A stretch of 64,000 bases of DNA. It comes from Enoplosus armatus. Taxonomy: Eukaryota > Chordata > Actinopteri > Centrarchiformes > Enoplosidae. The stretch covers positions 23,230,741 through 23,294,740 of the forward strand of contig NC_092182.1 in assembly GCF_043641665.1 (NCBI RefSeq), given 5' to 3'. The notes beneath the pieces are model-generated. The model did no database searches, was not told where the DNA came from, and was given only the letters and a program-made list of their open reading frames with translations. Shown piece after piece: positions 28,668-42,914 of this stretch. How positions within the stretch are numbered: position 1 is the first letter of the stretch; every line of letters begins with the position of its first letter. Position numbers and translations under genes: made by a program.

Positions 28668-30668
28668 TTAACGGTCAGGGACAAAAGTTTGATCTGATTC
28701 TCATCAGTCACCACCTTAAAAACTGTGATGTCATCGTGTGACCTCATCTCCTACACGTTCAGTCCATGTGCACCTGTTCTGCTGCAGCAGGTATGTTTTG
28801 GGGGAAACACAATGTCAACCAGATTATGTCATTAATAAATACACTTTTTTTTTTAAACCGGGGATTCGATTAAGTAGCGGCGTCTGTCGGCAACACAAGG
28901 AGGAGTGTGACGTTCACATGAATAACCGTCATGGCGGCACATAGTCGTTCATTTTAAAAAGGATAAGTCTGGTGATAATTTCTTATATTCAACATATCCC
29001 ATGGAAAGATCAAAACCCTGTGTGTCCAAAGCCTGATGCATCTTATTCCTCTGAGCCATAGAGCTCCTTTGTTGTCCAAAAACTATTAAAACACATCAAT
29101 GATGCACTGTTGCACTGATTGTTCATTACCACAAAACACACACTGTACTTTATTTTGACTCACTGTCCCGCTGCCCCAAATACTCACTAGAGCAGCAAAT
29201 GTGAATTCATCCACTGCTGAAAATAATTCATCCAGTTTAAGTAACATTTGTTAAAAACTCAGTAACCAGCTGTTTTAGTTTTGAGTCTCTTTTTTTTTTT
29301 TAAATGAAACTATATATTTGTGAGGTGTTTTTTACATCTTCAGTAGGAATCAATGAGCTTGAGGCTGAGAGCCACAGACAGAGTAGGAAAGTCAGAAAGC
29401 TCTGAGAGACAAACTAACACATTGTTGGTTTTGGTCTTTCCATGAGATTTGTTGACATTAAGAAAAATACAGAATAATAATACCAGGGGAGACGAGGAGT
29501 GACAGAAAGCAGAGTGACGGCTGGCGGAGTGATCTGTAACTCTGATTGAATGCAGCCACAGCCAGAGGGAAGGACAGACACGTTCACATCAGGCTGCTTC
29601 ACTGTAAAACATCTTTGTTCCTATAAACTGCAAAATGGCCTGCCTGACCTTTCATCCACATAGCTCTTAATGGTAGTAAGTGGACCTTTGAGTTTAGATA
29701 TTTTTGTCACATGTGAAAAAAAACTGATTGTGGTTGTCGTGTCTTTCCCTCTTGTGTATGGCGTGTCTTTATCTATTTACAACAAAAAGAAATAAAGTGT
29801 AGAGGAAGCCAAACTCCATGACGAATTAACCAAACTATCAACTTCATAATGAATATATTAGCAAATAACATTACACATGACAATAAATACACAATAAATC
29901 CATACCCAGACTTGAATAGCCCCCCAAAAAATTCCATGTGTCGTTTTAACGAAGTGCTTTCAGTTGACAAACTAAACGAAAAACGTTGGCAGTGAATATT
30001 TTGCAGAAGAACATTCTGATGTGTAAACGAAAAGCGTAATAAAGTCGACTAAAGTTTCCCCCAAAACCGCATTTTTGCTGATGTGAAACAGTTGCACAGC
30101 TTCGTGTAATGTGCAGGAGATACAGTTTTAAAATCATATACATGAAGGAAAGGGTTTATAAATGTGTCAAAGCAGGAGTTTTAAATTAAAAGAGAAGCAA
30201 AGACACCGTAACAGTTTGGTATTTACAATAGCAAAAGGTAAAGTTATGCAAATATTACAAAAATTATAATCATGAAAAGCAAAGAGTTTGATTCATTTCC
30301 TATACATGTTCTTTGCACATGAAACGTTAAAACACACTTAAGTTTCTCTCCTTGAACATACTGAGTAGCACCTGTACTCTCCTGAAATATTTGCTCTGTG
30401 TAGCCATGAGTTTGTCAGAAGGAGATTTCTTATTACTGGGGGCAGAAGATGAAACTGGTACAAATTCAATTCTGCACTGGTGAAAAAAACAAAACAATGA
30501 CAGTAATACTCCAGTATCTTAATATATATTATTTGTCCTCACATTCAGTTGGCAGAAGCACATACTTTACACCACGTCATCCCCTGCATCGCTACGTGGA
30601 AAACAGAGGGAAGAAAAGATGAGTGCGACTAACAGGAAGGGACAGAGTCAGTAATGGCCGGCGTGTCC

Positions 30669-33600
30669 TCAGTGAGGAGCTGAACTGAGCACTGAACAAG
30701 GCTTGATTTTGAAAACAAAAATGTGAAGATGGCAGGCAATCTGGTTGCAAACACTGACACAGTAACGCACCAAGTCAAAAAAGGAAATGATCTGCAGGAG
30801 AGAAAGAAACACCATCACTCTTTTCAAGCAGAAAAACAGGAGCTGTGCACATCGTGGAAACACAGTACTACTCTCATAGTCATAAAATCATTCATTAGGA
30901 TTAACCTCTTGAGATGAACCATCTCGTTTTAATTTGAACTCTGTATATTAGTCTAATTGTAAGTTAGTATTTCATCTATAGTACTTCAGCCTCATAATTT
31001 TGACTTGGTATGTAAGATTTTTGAAGTTAGTGATAAAATGGACTTAGTGTGTCATACATTTAACTTCGTCTTACTAAGTCAACATACTTTGACTTAGTGT
31101 CTCAAGCTTTTGACTTTTGACTCCCATTTTGTCCCATTATTTTAACTTAGTATGTCATACTTTTACTTAATACCTTATAGTCTTATACTTTTTATTTGTA
31201 TTTCAGTCTTTCAGTATAGTCTTGACAATCTCCATTTCTACTTCGTTTCAACTCGGTTTTTCAGTCTCATTACTTTTAGTTAGTATCTCATAATTTTGAC
31301 TTTGTGTCTCATAATTGATGTACAGTGTATTTTAGTTTTTGTCATTCCTAACAAGTATTCCATATCACACGAACAACCGCTCACTGTGAAAGTGTAACAA
31401 TGACTGAGTCAATATCACTGATTAAACATGACCTTAACTGACTACATATATACATAAACTGTATATATATATACACCATGACTGAATACATTTAACCAAA
31501 GCTAGCATCATATGTGTACTTACCAATGCAATCCACAGCACCAGGTACTCATCAATAAAACTATTGAAATACTGATCCAGGAACAGTAGTCCTGGTCCCA
31601 GGAAGGCTAAATCGTGGAGATGCATCTCACTTTTTGTCATATGTGCTACCTGTGGACAAACAGACAGGGAAAAAAAACAAACACACACAGTCTTAAAGCT
31701 TTAAAGGGAAGTTAAGTTCCGGTTTAACACATACATGTTAACTTTCTCAGTCACGGTTTGGTTTGGTAGTCAGACCACCGAACGGACGCACTGAACTCAG
31801 ATACCAACAACTTTGTCGTGATGGCAATAAAGTTTAACTCATCATGATAACTAATGTGGCAAACACAGGAGGTCAACTGCAAACTGAAAACAAAGATGTA
31901 CACCAGTTCAAATGGCAACTGGTGTCATTATTGTCTTTTGCCAGATGTTCCACTTTCTCTACCAGCTAGTCGCTAACTTTGTCAACAGTCCCATATTTTC
32001 TATGGTCTAAGTCCTCGACCAAGAACTGTTGTTTCATAATCTAAGAAAAGTTTATTAGTTTAATTTTATGGTAAAATTGCTCAATATTGTGTGGCCTCAA
32101 TTTCCTTAATCACAGCTTAAACTCTGTTGGTATAAAAGTTTTTAAAGCTAAACAAATCAGACAGCTTTGGATTCGTTAGAAGGAGATTTTCTTTTTCTCG
32201 CTAAGCTAGCAGTTTCCTCTCCTCCCAGTATTTGTACCAAGCTACACTGAACACGCCCTGGAGCTCTACAGCAGACACACACAGATGAAACTCAAACATT
32301 TCAGAACGCTACTTTTTAATTTTACTATCTGAGTATTTGCACTCAGGAGAACAAATTGGCTGTGAACTGTTTCACTAAACTCTTCTGACATGGTTTTGAA
32401 CATCTGTCCCTTTCCAGGATAAAGCAGTCACCATAAAAACGTATGGACTATTGGGTGATGAAATGGTTTTTATTTTTAGAGTATCCTTCCTGTGACCACA
32501 ACATTATATTTGACCTCCCTCTTATAAAAAGTAGACTTGACTTACAACTAATTTATTGGTGATTTTGGCCGAGACGAAGCCAAACGCCAGGATGTAAAGA
32601 CACGGATGTTTCTCGAAGAGCTGGACAGCAGACTTCTTGTATATCATCATCGCCAAAATTATAACTGAACCAATATGTAAGACTGGAGAGAGGACGCTGG
32701 TTCCCTGAGGACGGAGACACAAAGACACAACGAAGACACAGATGTTTAATGTCAGTAGAAACATACAGTAGAGCTATACTGGCACATTGTATTTATACAG
32801 TTAAGTCCTGGATTGCCTGGGAGGGGGTCAAATGGACCCACTGAATTACATTAAAAAGTACCATAGTATTTAGCAATGACTGCTATATAGACATCAACTC
32901 TATTTTCTAAATATCTGAACAATACAGAGTGGTATTGCAAACAGACACTGGCTTGTGATGAATGTTTAACTGACATAATTAATGATAATTAACTACAGCT
33001 AATAAAACCTAACAGTCAGCCTAACAGCTTTGACATCCAAGAGGGTGTCGAGACGCAACCCTAAAGGGGGTTTCAATGGCTCGCTCTGGATCAAACTCTA
33101 CACAGTATTTATAATCAATCTATTAAAGATTTCTCATTAAATAATCAAAGATGTGCGCAGCAGGAGGGTAAACATCTCATTGCGACAAGCACTCTGAGGC
33201 AAATTTGTGATTTGGGTTAAATAAATAAAACTGACATCTTGCATATAGACATTTTCAGTATTTGAAAAAATGTTCTGCTGGCTCTGGCTAGCTAACAGCA
33301 CAATAGCTTGTAGCTGTGATAATGCTAAACAAAACTACACAAAGTTAGCTCTGCAAGTAGTAAGAAACTAACTGTGTGTGTGCCAAACCATCAATGTGTG
33401 GCACGGGTTAAAAGCATAAGCATTACTTTTGCGATTCCTGCAGGTTATGGCACAAAAACACCTCTCCTCCCCTCTCTCTCTCCTCATAAGCTCTTGGTCA
33501 TTGCGGTTTGTTTCCTCCCCCTACATGGCGCACATCTCACGTTGACACGGCTTGTAAGCATTTCTACACCGATTTATCTGAGGTGAAACAATATCCGCCC

Positions 33601-35737
33601 CCTCTGATATGTCCGGCTCTGGGTGACAGGGCTGCAATCCGTTCTTGGATCACTAACTTATCAGGAAGTTTTCAGACTTACTGCTATTGTGGATCCGTTT
33701 TTGCCCACACCTCCCGTAAATATAACTCTGAAGTAATTGGTGCAGGAGAAGATGGCTCCTAAAAAAGTGCAGATGGCAGGAACCATTTTCATCTGGATAT
33801 TTAGGATCGGAATCTAGAAATCAAGACATTCACACACTAAAATTAAGGAGTGCTAATACAACACAGACATTTACATCAAAAGGTGTGTTGATCATACTGT
33901 AATTTTCCAGCTATGGTTGTAATTCGTGAGTTCATTCATCTTTACATCCACAAAGAAAGCATCATGAGTAATGTAAGAGAAAAAGCATGCAGAGTGACAC
34001 TCTCTGTATTTCTGATAACAATTATAGTAAAACAGTCAAAATAAGAATGTTAGGGCAGAATTTAAGCACCAATATAAACATCATTATACAGTTACGGCAT
34101 CATCAGTCTCATTAATCTTAATCTGTAGGAATTAGAACCGATCACAATTACCAGTGACTGCCAAAAAGCAGATCCTCCCACGGCGGCCAGCAAATACATG
34201 ATTATTATGAAGATTTGCACCTCAGTCACATCAATGCTGAGTGGGAGGAGAAAGCAGAGAGTTTACAGTGAGGATTAGTGACGTCTACCAGCACACAGTC
34301 ATCCTACAGCCTTCTTCCACAACACACTGCTGGAGCTGATGGGACGCTGTTGTGTTCTTCTGCACAACACAAGTTTAATTTGGAGGTTAAAGATCCAACA
34401 GGAAAGTAGCTGCATTAAAGATGCAATCAGTAATAATTCACCGGCTCTCTTAACAAAAAGGACTTGGTCACACTCCTCTGTTCCCTCTATGACTGCTGAT
34501 GTATTTTAGAGTCTTGTCATCACTGTGATGTTGCCAGGAAACCAGAGGACACTCCAGGAAGTCACTGCACCCACTCGAACAGGCTAGGCTACCCACATCC
34601 TGTACTGAACACCTTACTCTCAGAAAGAAAGAGAATAAGTAACAGATATAGCCTGTCTGGATGTGTGTGTTTACGAGGGCTGCAACTAACAAACACATTC
34701 ATAATCAATTAGTCTATAAAACATCAGAAATTAGTGAAAAATGCCTGTCAGAGTTTCCCTGAGCTCAAGAGAAAGTGTTTACTTTGTCCAACCAAAATAT
34801 ACTCAGTTTAGAATGATATAAAACAGAGAAAAGCAGCAAATCATCCCGTCTTGATAGATGATGTAACATAGTATGTTATTCACTAACGTTCAGCAGGTGT
34901 CTCATTGCCGTCTTGGTGGTGTTTGGAATTAAATGAATTAAAAAGATGAAACTTTGAATATTAGTATACCTACTTTAGCATTTCCTGCTGGCTTAAGTCT
35001 CCTCTGTCAGTCTGAACTTTGTCTTGATATTTGTCAGAGTCTACTTCTTTGGACTAGTTGGGAGTTTTGGCAGAGACTACGCAGACCTGATGTTACTGCA
35101 GAGCTGTATTTTACTGACTGCACCTTTAAGCAGAGCAGACTGAATTCAAATTCTCCATGCGACTCCACGGAGGTCAGCGGTCATTGTGGAGGGAGGCAGC
35201 AGTGAGCCATGCAGCAACAGCCAGGAGGTTTACCATCATGTTCCACAGGCAGGGACCCACAGTGGCTGTGAGCATCTGTAATCCTGCTAGACAGATCTGC
35301 ACCTCTGTTATGTCAAATCTACACACAGAATATATCCATATTTACTACAGCTCACCTGCACACGTAACCGCTATAATCTAATGAAATCACTAACACTGAA
35401 GTATAGCTAGTTGCTATCCACTTTTCAATGTTTTCAATGTTCAAAAAGTGAACAAAACGTGTTTTCAGATTTGATAAATGCACTTTTCTTGTTATTCAAA
35501 AGGTTTCCAGGCACCTGAAAACACTGAAAACCTTTTCATGTCCATGTTGCAGGTCTGTGTGTTAACTCAATATTTCAATGTCCTTTTATTCAGCACTGCA
35601 CTTAGTCTGTTTAGCCAAACCCACAGGTGAGCTCACTGAATTTGGCAATATACTGGTTTGACTTTTTGAATGTTGAGTGTAATAATAATAATAATTATTT
35701 AATAATTATTTAATTAATTATATTAATAATAATAATA

Positions 35738-35783
<46 letters not shown>

Positions 35784-38700
35784 GTAGATGGATGACTTGT
35801 TGGTTTAACTGAATCAGACTGGGGGGACTTTAAGTGTTTATCTTAACAATATAGAACCACGGCAACAGAAAACTAAGAAAATACCACAACCAAAACGCAG
35901 AGAGGCACCGAGCTGTTAACACTTAGCAGCTGCTGCACTGAATGTAAGTCTTGTTTACTTATTTTGGATCAGATGTTTCCAGATTTAAATCATCACTCTG
36001 CTCATTTAGACAAAGTTATTCGACTGGTTTTTGTCTTTAGATTATATTAAATACTGATGCATCTGATATATTTCAATATTTTGTTGAATGCAAAATGAAT
36101 GGAATCAGCACTGAAACCCAGGTATCGTGTTGGTGGCAGTACTGAAAAATAGCAACACTCAGACTGAATTGTAACTCCTGAGATGAGCTTCTTATTAGAC
36201 AAATGAATGGAAATTATCTTCTTGCTTTTAAAAAAAAGACAACAACAAACAAACAAACAAAAAAACCCAAACAAGCAGCTTTTGTTGACTCACATGCCGA
36301 AACGCAGCGTTCCCGACACATATGTTTGCCAGTGGGCACAGTAGAACATAAACATCCCGGCGAAGCAGCAGAAGAACATCCAGTCAGGGTTGGTACCCAT
36401 TTGCACTGCTATACTGGTTCCCAACACCACAAACACTGCAGAGACAAACGCATGAACACAGAAAGTGTTAAAAGGGCTTCAGATTCACTGAAACACAGTA
36501 GATCAAAGTCAAACAGGAAAACACTGACCGGTGGAGAGGGAGTCACAGCCGTGGTCAAACAGCTCGCCCAGCGGAGAGCTGCTATTGGTGCGTCTGGCCT
36601 GCTTCCCGTCGATGGCGTCCAATGACTGATAGATAAACAGACCCACAGCACACAGCAGGTATGCCCAGAGAGGAGCCTGAAACAATACACACACACACAC
36701 ACTCATATGGAGTAGGGGTCACGCTGCCATGAAGCCCGCAGACATACAGCTGAATCGCAAGAGCTCCAGTTTCAGAGCGGGCAGCTTCAGATCAGTTTAA
36801 CCCTGAGCCATATACAGTGTGCAGTGATACTGATGAATAGAGACACACTCTCTGGTCAGTCTCCTTTGAACTTAAATTAATGTATTATTATAGTACTAGC
36901 ACCATGAGTCCACATATCCCAGGCTGCATAGGGTCTGCATCATAACCCCCCCCGTCACTAGCCTCGATATACTCCCCAGGCTGCCATGAGGACAAGGTCA
37001 CGAAGAAGGGCATGTATGGCTCTTTATGCTACCTTGTCTTCTTCTCTAAACACCAAAATCCAGCCAGAACCAGTTTCCTTCAAGCATATCGCAACTGAGA
37101 CACCCCAATGTCGTCTAATTTTTATGACTGGACAGTCTCAACCTTCTCTCACATCAAAAGGTTGCAATGCCCCTTGTGACTTATTCAACAGATTATTTAA
37201 TGGTGATTCAGCAATTTTACATACACGTTTCAGTTATTTTCTACCACAGATACCCTATGACAAATCAGGGGTCCCTTGTCATTGTTGTGTTGGAAGTCTG
37301 TTTCCCAGAACTGCCCCATTAATATAAGACTTGCTGTGACTGTCCCTGTAATCAAATATGCCCAGAGCTGGCCGCTGGGCAGCAGAGGCAAAAGCTCAGG
37401 ACCCACGACGGCCGGCTCGATACGTTCATTCACTAACCTTGTATGACACACAGGTGAGCTGTTCCAAAAGATTTTATTTGGAGCAAAGAAGACAACTTTT
37501 TTACTTTAAGCAAACCCAACTTTGTTTTGTTTGTTCCTTCATATTACTCACTACTCTGCCATCTCTTTTTAATAAAAATGTGTTTTTTTACTCATGAATC
37601 AATTCTAATTTCTTCTCATTTTTTCACTACTGTTCAGTTACAATAAAGAAAAACATAATGAAAACCTCCTGCAGATGTTTCACATTAAAATCCCTCCAGC
37701 AGCTAAAAATAATCCCTCCCTTTCCTGGTAATCTGTTAACGGGAAACATTTGCAGTATCTTAATACATGCACAAAACAGCAAAGTAGAAGCAGCTGATTT
37801 AATTAGTGAATGAAAACAGTATTTGTGTTAACATGAATTGTAGCATGTTTAATTTTGTTTTGACAAGAAAACATTGTTGTTGTAGCTACTGACTAACCTG
37901 CTCAGTGGCAGTTGGGCAGTAGTAGATGAGCACGAGGGTGGTGAAGACGTTGGTTGCCAGGCCGATGATGGTGATGAGGTTGGGGGCAATCCAGGAAGGG
38001 ACTCGTCCCACCAACCATTCCCAGTAACGCTGCATCAGAGGCTCCAGCAGGGAGCGCCCAGCACTGCTGTACCTGCAGGGACGGACAACAGCCAAGTGAG
38101 CAGATGGTGACTTTACCCTGGAGACTTATCTCACCCCCAGGAAGGACCAGATGATGACATAATATTGGAATCATGACTAGGGCTGGGTGGTAATTTATAT
38201 GACAGTTGTTGACTTTCATTAGGGCTGAGCTGTAGCAAGAGACAGCTCAAGCCGGCAACCTTGGATTTCATCAATTTCAGACAGGTAGCAGGTAGCTGTG
38301 CAGTGTAACTGACAGACAGCTAGCGGACAGAAATGTCAGAATCTCCTGTTAAACCTTTAATCACATCATATCAGCGTTTTAAACTGATCACCTTAAACGC
38401 TCTGAATTGAGAACTCCAGGATTCAGAGCTGTGAAGTTAACGTGAGCTCACGCAGCTGCAGAGCCATCAGTTCATTTAGGTGTCGTCAGTCTAATATCAA
38501 ATCATTGTCAGACCTGACAGTTTTTTATTTTGACCACAATTGACAACTGTGCAACTGTTATCAATAAACACAGTGCTACTTTTGAATGTCATATTTGAAT
38601 ATTATTTAGTCATGTTACATATACCACGAATGCTATATCCTAATAAATGTGAGCTAAAGTGGTTAGTTTCTCTGACTGACTCTGGAAGGACTGAAACAAT

Positions 38701-39304
38701 AAACAACTGCATTATTTTACTTGATTCTATTCAAGTTGAATCAGAAGTTTGTGAAAATACTTCACCACAATCGTATCTTGATTCGACCTGTGTAGACCAC
38801 AAAAACCGACCTGGAGTTTAATGAAGATTTTGATTGAGATTGAAGATTTAATTAAATTAAAGATGTCACAATTTAAACAACTAAATTTGAAGTGTCCATT
38901 CTGACAAAACTTGATGATGTCACAAACACCCCTTTCATACAGCCACATATGACGCCATCTACTCATCACACACTGAACCCATCAATACCAAACTGCTTAA
39001 CCTCTGGGCGTTACTGTACAGTTCCATACATATCACATAACATTAAATAACCCCACATAAGATAAAGTTTTACTTGAGTTGGTTTCAGTCAGCAGAGCAG
39101 GGATCTGTGTTACCTGTGCTCCTCCAGTCTCTTGAGTTGGTGACGGGACAGGGGGGGTGAGGGCAGCTCGATCAGTCTGCGCAGCACTCCGGGGGCCAGC
39201 CAGCAGGCCGCCTCCATGCCCATGCCCTGCCCAGGGTCCTTGTCCCGGCCAAGGCCTCGGCGAGAGCGCAGCCCCCCCGCCTGCTGCTGCCCCGTCGTGC
39301 TCAT
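30669..39304 (-). CDS. cept1: Choline/ethanolamine phosphotransferase 1 (CEPT1)
   Basis: Multi-pass ER/nuclear-envelope enzyme of the Kennedy pathway that transfers phosphocholine or phosphoethanolamine from CDP-choline/CDP-ethanolamine to diacylglycerol. Exons in transcript order: 39114-39304, 37898-38072, 36529-36676, 36294-36435, 34152-34236, 33682-33813, 32546-32704, 31524-31649, 30669-30791. Phases agree; 1281 nt, 426 aa (human 416). The CDP-alcohol phosphotransferase motif DG(x)2AR(x)8G(x)3D(x)3D is complete: D145-G146, A149-R150, G159, D163, D167. Other matches: [57 protein letters not shown]. The start at MSTTG is the first in-frame Met after an in-frame TAG in the same exon. Mammalian CEPT1 has an extra N-terminal segment that is not encoded here. 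Confidence 0.96.
30960..31320. repeat. Degenerate tandem array of about 20-bp units, cept1 intron 8
   Basis: Repeated variants of 'ttgacttagtatgtcatac' and 'tagtatctcataattt' run head to tail with heavy divergence. The unit is AT-rich; the exact period and copy number were not computed. Confidence 0.6.
34670..34870. repeat. Dispersed 'gattaatcaattag' repeat (copy 2)
   Basis: 'agggctgcaactaacaaac' then 'ataatcaattagtctata', a middle with 'actttgtccaaccaaaata' and 'aaaacagagaaaagcagcaa'. The same order of words is seen at 39500-39740. It lies in cept1 intron 4. Confidence 0.6.
35679..35781. repeat. (AAT)n/(ATT)n microsatellite, cept1 intron 4
   Basis: AAT units pass into ATT units through AATTATT, so the tract is partly self-complementary and could form a hairpin. 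Confidence 0.9.
36677..37897. other. cept1 intron 2, contains an unrecognised 113-aa open frame
   Basis: From 36986 to 37327 on plus there is an open frame of 113 aa (starts [13 protein letters not shown]) with no family I recognise. It has no spliced neighbours. Probably chance or a repeat-derived piece. Confidence 0.3.
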
Positions 39305-39499
39305 GGAGCCCTTCTGCCTGCTGGTCTGGTCCCCGACGGCTCTGGCTCTGCCTCTGCCACTGTCCTGCCGGAGGGGCTAAAGATCCACAGTGGGGCTGGG
39401 TGAGGCTGGACAATACCTAAGAAAAAACAATATCACAACACTTTCCTGCAAGAATATCACAATATATGAATATAGCTTCTCAAAACCCATGAATCATTT

Positions 39500-39740
39500 T
39501 ACTCAGGCTGCAACTAATGATTGTTTTCATCACTGATCAATCTGATGATTATTCTCTCTGATTATTAATTGCTAATCATTTGGTCATCATTTAGTTCAAA
39601 ATCCAAAGATATTCAGTTTACTATGACATGAAACAGAGAAGCAGCAAACCCTCACATAGGAGAAGCTGCAGGCAGAGAATTGTTGGTTCTTTTGCTTTAA
39701 AAATGACTGACACGATTAATCGATAATCAAAAATGATCAA
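39500..39740. repeat. Dispersed 'gattaatcaattag' repeat (copy 3)
   Basis: 'aggctgcaactaatgattg' at one end and 'cacgattaatcgataatca' at the other, with 'aaacagagaagcagcaaac' between. It lies in the cept1 5' UTR intron. Confidence 0.6.
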
Positions 39741-40412
39741 AGATCAGTCCCCTCGGGGGCGCCAGTGGACGTCAGCCCAAGAGGAGCAAAAGGGTGAGAA
39801 ACTGCCCTGAACTGTCACGCGTGTTATTGTCAAATGTTATTGCAATGTGATTGATTCCATCAGGAGTGTACTGGTGGTTCACACTACTGTAACAGGTACC
39901 ATCTATGACGAGCCAATAACAGCATTTAATCAGTTAACTGATGACACTGTACAAACCAAGGACCGTGTGAAAGATCCACTTGATGCAACCGTATCACTGT
40001 TACTAAACTATTTCTTGTGACTGTCAGCAACACATGAGATACTGACAACAAACAACCCGCTTCAACGGTTTGCTAACGCTGGCTAGCATACTTGCTATTA
40101 GCTAACTTAACATCAGTATTGCTGATGTTGAAGATTAGCATTAGCTGGGCTGGTTGTAACGTTTGCTCAGCGAGAAGCTACGGAAGTCTAGTGTCAGTTT
40201 GGTAATTTAAAGTTACTTGCTTGCTGTTAGCTTATTATCACTTCTTCATACTTGAATTACTGAAAATATCATTTCCCGTTTAAGATACTGATTAAATCAG
40301 ACTATAATACTGACACCTCCCGTGAAGACTGCGGCTAGCTTAAGCTAGCCTGACTAGCTAACCCAAAGACAGCTAGCGAGGTGCTGAACTGACGGATGTA
40401 ACACCGACTGAC

Positions 40413-40470
40413 CTGGCCGATTAAAGGACGAGAGCCGCGGACAGTCCGAGGGGCGGTGAGGGCGCTTCAA
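40413..40470 (-). promoter_or_regulatory. Probable cept1 5' UTR exon and GC-box promoter
   Basis: On minus CGGCCAG|GTCAGTCG gives a donor at 40411-40412, matching the acceptor TTTTCTTAG|G near 39417 ahead of the first coding exon. A GC box (GGGGCGG, plus strand 40450-40456) lies beside it. The start site is not resolved. Confidence 0.5.
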
Positions 40471-42914
40471 GCCGACAGATAGTACCCCTCTGTGGGTGGT
40501 CAGTTTAGAGTTTCTCTTTAGGACTCAGAATACCAGAGGGACGTTTGCAGCTGTAGGTGGATCACCACGACCGGTGTCACTGTGGTTGTCACAGCAAGCT
40601 AGTTAACGTTAGCCATCACGGAAATCTCGCGAAGCTGTGTTGTTCAGAGACTTGGCACCCTGAGTCGGGTCTCCCAGGCAGACATCCTCCTCCTCCTTCT
40701 TTTCTTTTTTTTGGCAGCTTAGACTCTACAGTACACATTTCTGCTCTCTGCAGGACAAACACTGTACTACTTCAATCACCATTCAGTCTCTCAGATATGG
40801 ACATGTAGTGTGTATGAACAGTGTTTCCATTTGGATTATAGATAGAGTCTTTAGTAATTCTCAGGGGTCAAAGTGATGGACGATGAAGCTGAAACTGAAG
40901 GAGGCTAAAACAAACTAAACAGGAGAACCTGTGAGAAGGTCCATGTGAGCTGAATGTAAACAGAACCTCACAATTCATTCTTTGTTTATTATCACGTCAG
41001 CAGGTATGTACATACTTTAGCTGGACATGCAAATGTTAGCATCTTATGTTAGAACAGATAAACACACAGTTTGATCCATTTCTTATCCTTTTGCTCTTTT
41101 GTTTTTGGAAAACAATTAAAAAGACACGACCCTCTAAACTCTTTGTACACAGAGGATCTCTCTTACTACAGCTCTACACACCCGATTCAACATGCGGAGA
41201 TTTCCAAAAATAACTGACAGACCTATTGTGTAAAGTCATGATTGCTAAGTTATTTGACTGGGGTTCAGCAAATGGTAAGCTAAACAAAAATGTTTAAGCA
41301 AAAAGATGACGCACAAACACATTAAACAAAGTTTAATAGAAATTTTCAAAAATGAAAATTACAGGCATTCAAATCACTGTTATACAACCACACATCTCTT
41401 TATACATGCGCAAAGAGAATTAATCAGACACTTGGTATTCATTTACATCATTCCATACATCGAGCGTGATCTAGTCTCTAAGTTCAGACCGCACTATGGA
41501 CTGTGCATATTAAACTCTACACTGAATAAGAGAAGTGAAGATGATTCAATCACTAATTAAAAGTAGTAATCAGAGTATCCTACTGGAGAAACAAATGTAG
41601 CATGAAGACAGACTCGACTACACATGGATATTATCATACGCTAAGCAATAACTACAGCCAAGGAAAGATTAATAAACAACATGCACAATTCAGACATGCT
41701 GACAGCTGCATTAAGTTGCATAAAATCCAATGGCGATGATGGAAAATATTTAATACACAAACAAGATCTGAACGATTTATACTGTATATCAGTTCCCTCC
41801 TGTCTTCTGCCTCGCACACACGACTGCATCAGCTGCAGCTTTAACTACTCTTATCTTAATACAACACTCACATTCTCAGATCTATATATTAAGACTTGTT
41901 GGTGTCTGTAATCGTTCCTCCCGTCCACATCTCTCCGTAACACAACTACACTGTAAAATCCATCAGTGTGACGATGAGGTGACGATGAAGCAACCCTGTG
42001 TCCTAGAAATTACATATATATACCACTAGTTTGCCAAATTGGTTTTTATTATGATTATGTTCAGGGGTAATGGTTTTCCAGGTAAAGGAAATACTAGTGT
42101 TTCTTGTACGACACACAAGTCATAGGAAGGTGGTCAAAGTGGATGATGGACATACAAGGTCCAGGACTAACGCTGAATCCTGAGTGTGGTAAGTTTAGGT
42201 TTAGGTTTAGGCTGGAATTATGGTTCTCCAAAGAGATTGGTTGATTCAACCCCTGTCGAGCGGCAGATTTAAAACAGAGACTGTTCTACAAGTATGAAAT
42301 AAATATCCAAGCGACCCTGTGCACGTTCGCCTCCGTGCAGCCCGGAGAAGCATAGCTCCAGCCCTCACCCTGGTCTTTTTCAGACCCTCATCTTCCCTCA
42401 ACTGTGCCTCAACTTAACCGTAAAATCACAAAACCATAAAACTGTTTATAATTTTTTAGTCGCTACAAGTGGATATAGTTTTGAAATATTGTACTGAAGA
42501 TTGGACTTTAGGAAAACAAATGAAATGTGTTGTTTTGCTTATTAATTCATTAAAAAGGGATTCTCATTATGTTTTTTAAGAGACAGGTTTAAACGAAGAG
42601 ATGCAGCCTGTTACTCTTTCTCTAATGTCACTAAAAGTACGTTCACGTTAGCCTTCTGTCCAACAAAACTGCCCTGAAAATGATGTGAGGTCACATGTCT
42701 GATGTGAGGTAATAAATAAAGGTTGAGCAGAGCGATCACAGACTGTGAACTGTGTATGAAAGCGATGCTGCAGTTTGTAGTCTGGTAGAGCGTTAAAACG
42801 ACAACTTCTTCATTTCCAAACACAGTGTTTCTATTGGCTGAACTGTGAACACGCTTGAATTTGTTTTCAATTGAAGAGAATGAGAAATGGAGCAGATGTA
42901 AGTATGCTAACAGT
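40471..42914. other. Interval with no recognised gene between cept1 promoter and pth4
   Basis: AT-rich single-copy-looking DNA with short open frames only. A TTTAGG triplet repeat occurs at about 42190-42210. A minus-strand AATAAA near 40986 may be incidental. No exon of a known gene was identified. Confidence 0.5.

Noticed and set aside
37350..37400. A minus-strand segment in cept1 intron 2 reading QLWAYLI, like the start of exon 3 (PLWAYLL)
   Set aside because: An 11-base match only. The sequence after it bears no resemblance to cept1, so exon duplication is not supported.
42190..42210. TTTAGG triplet repeat as interstitial telomere
   Set aside because: The vertebrate telomere is TTAGGG. 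This is (GTTTAG)3 and too short to be meaningful.
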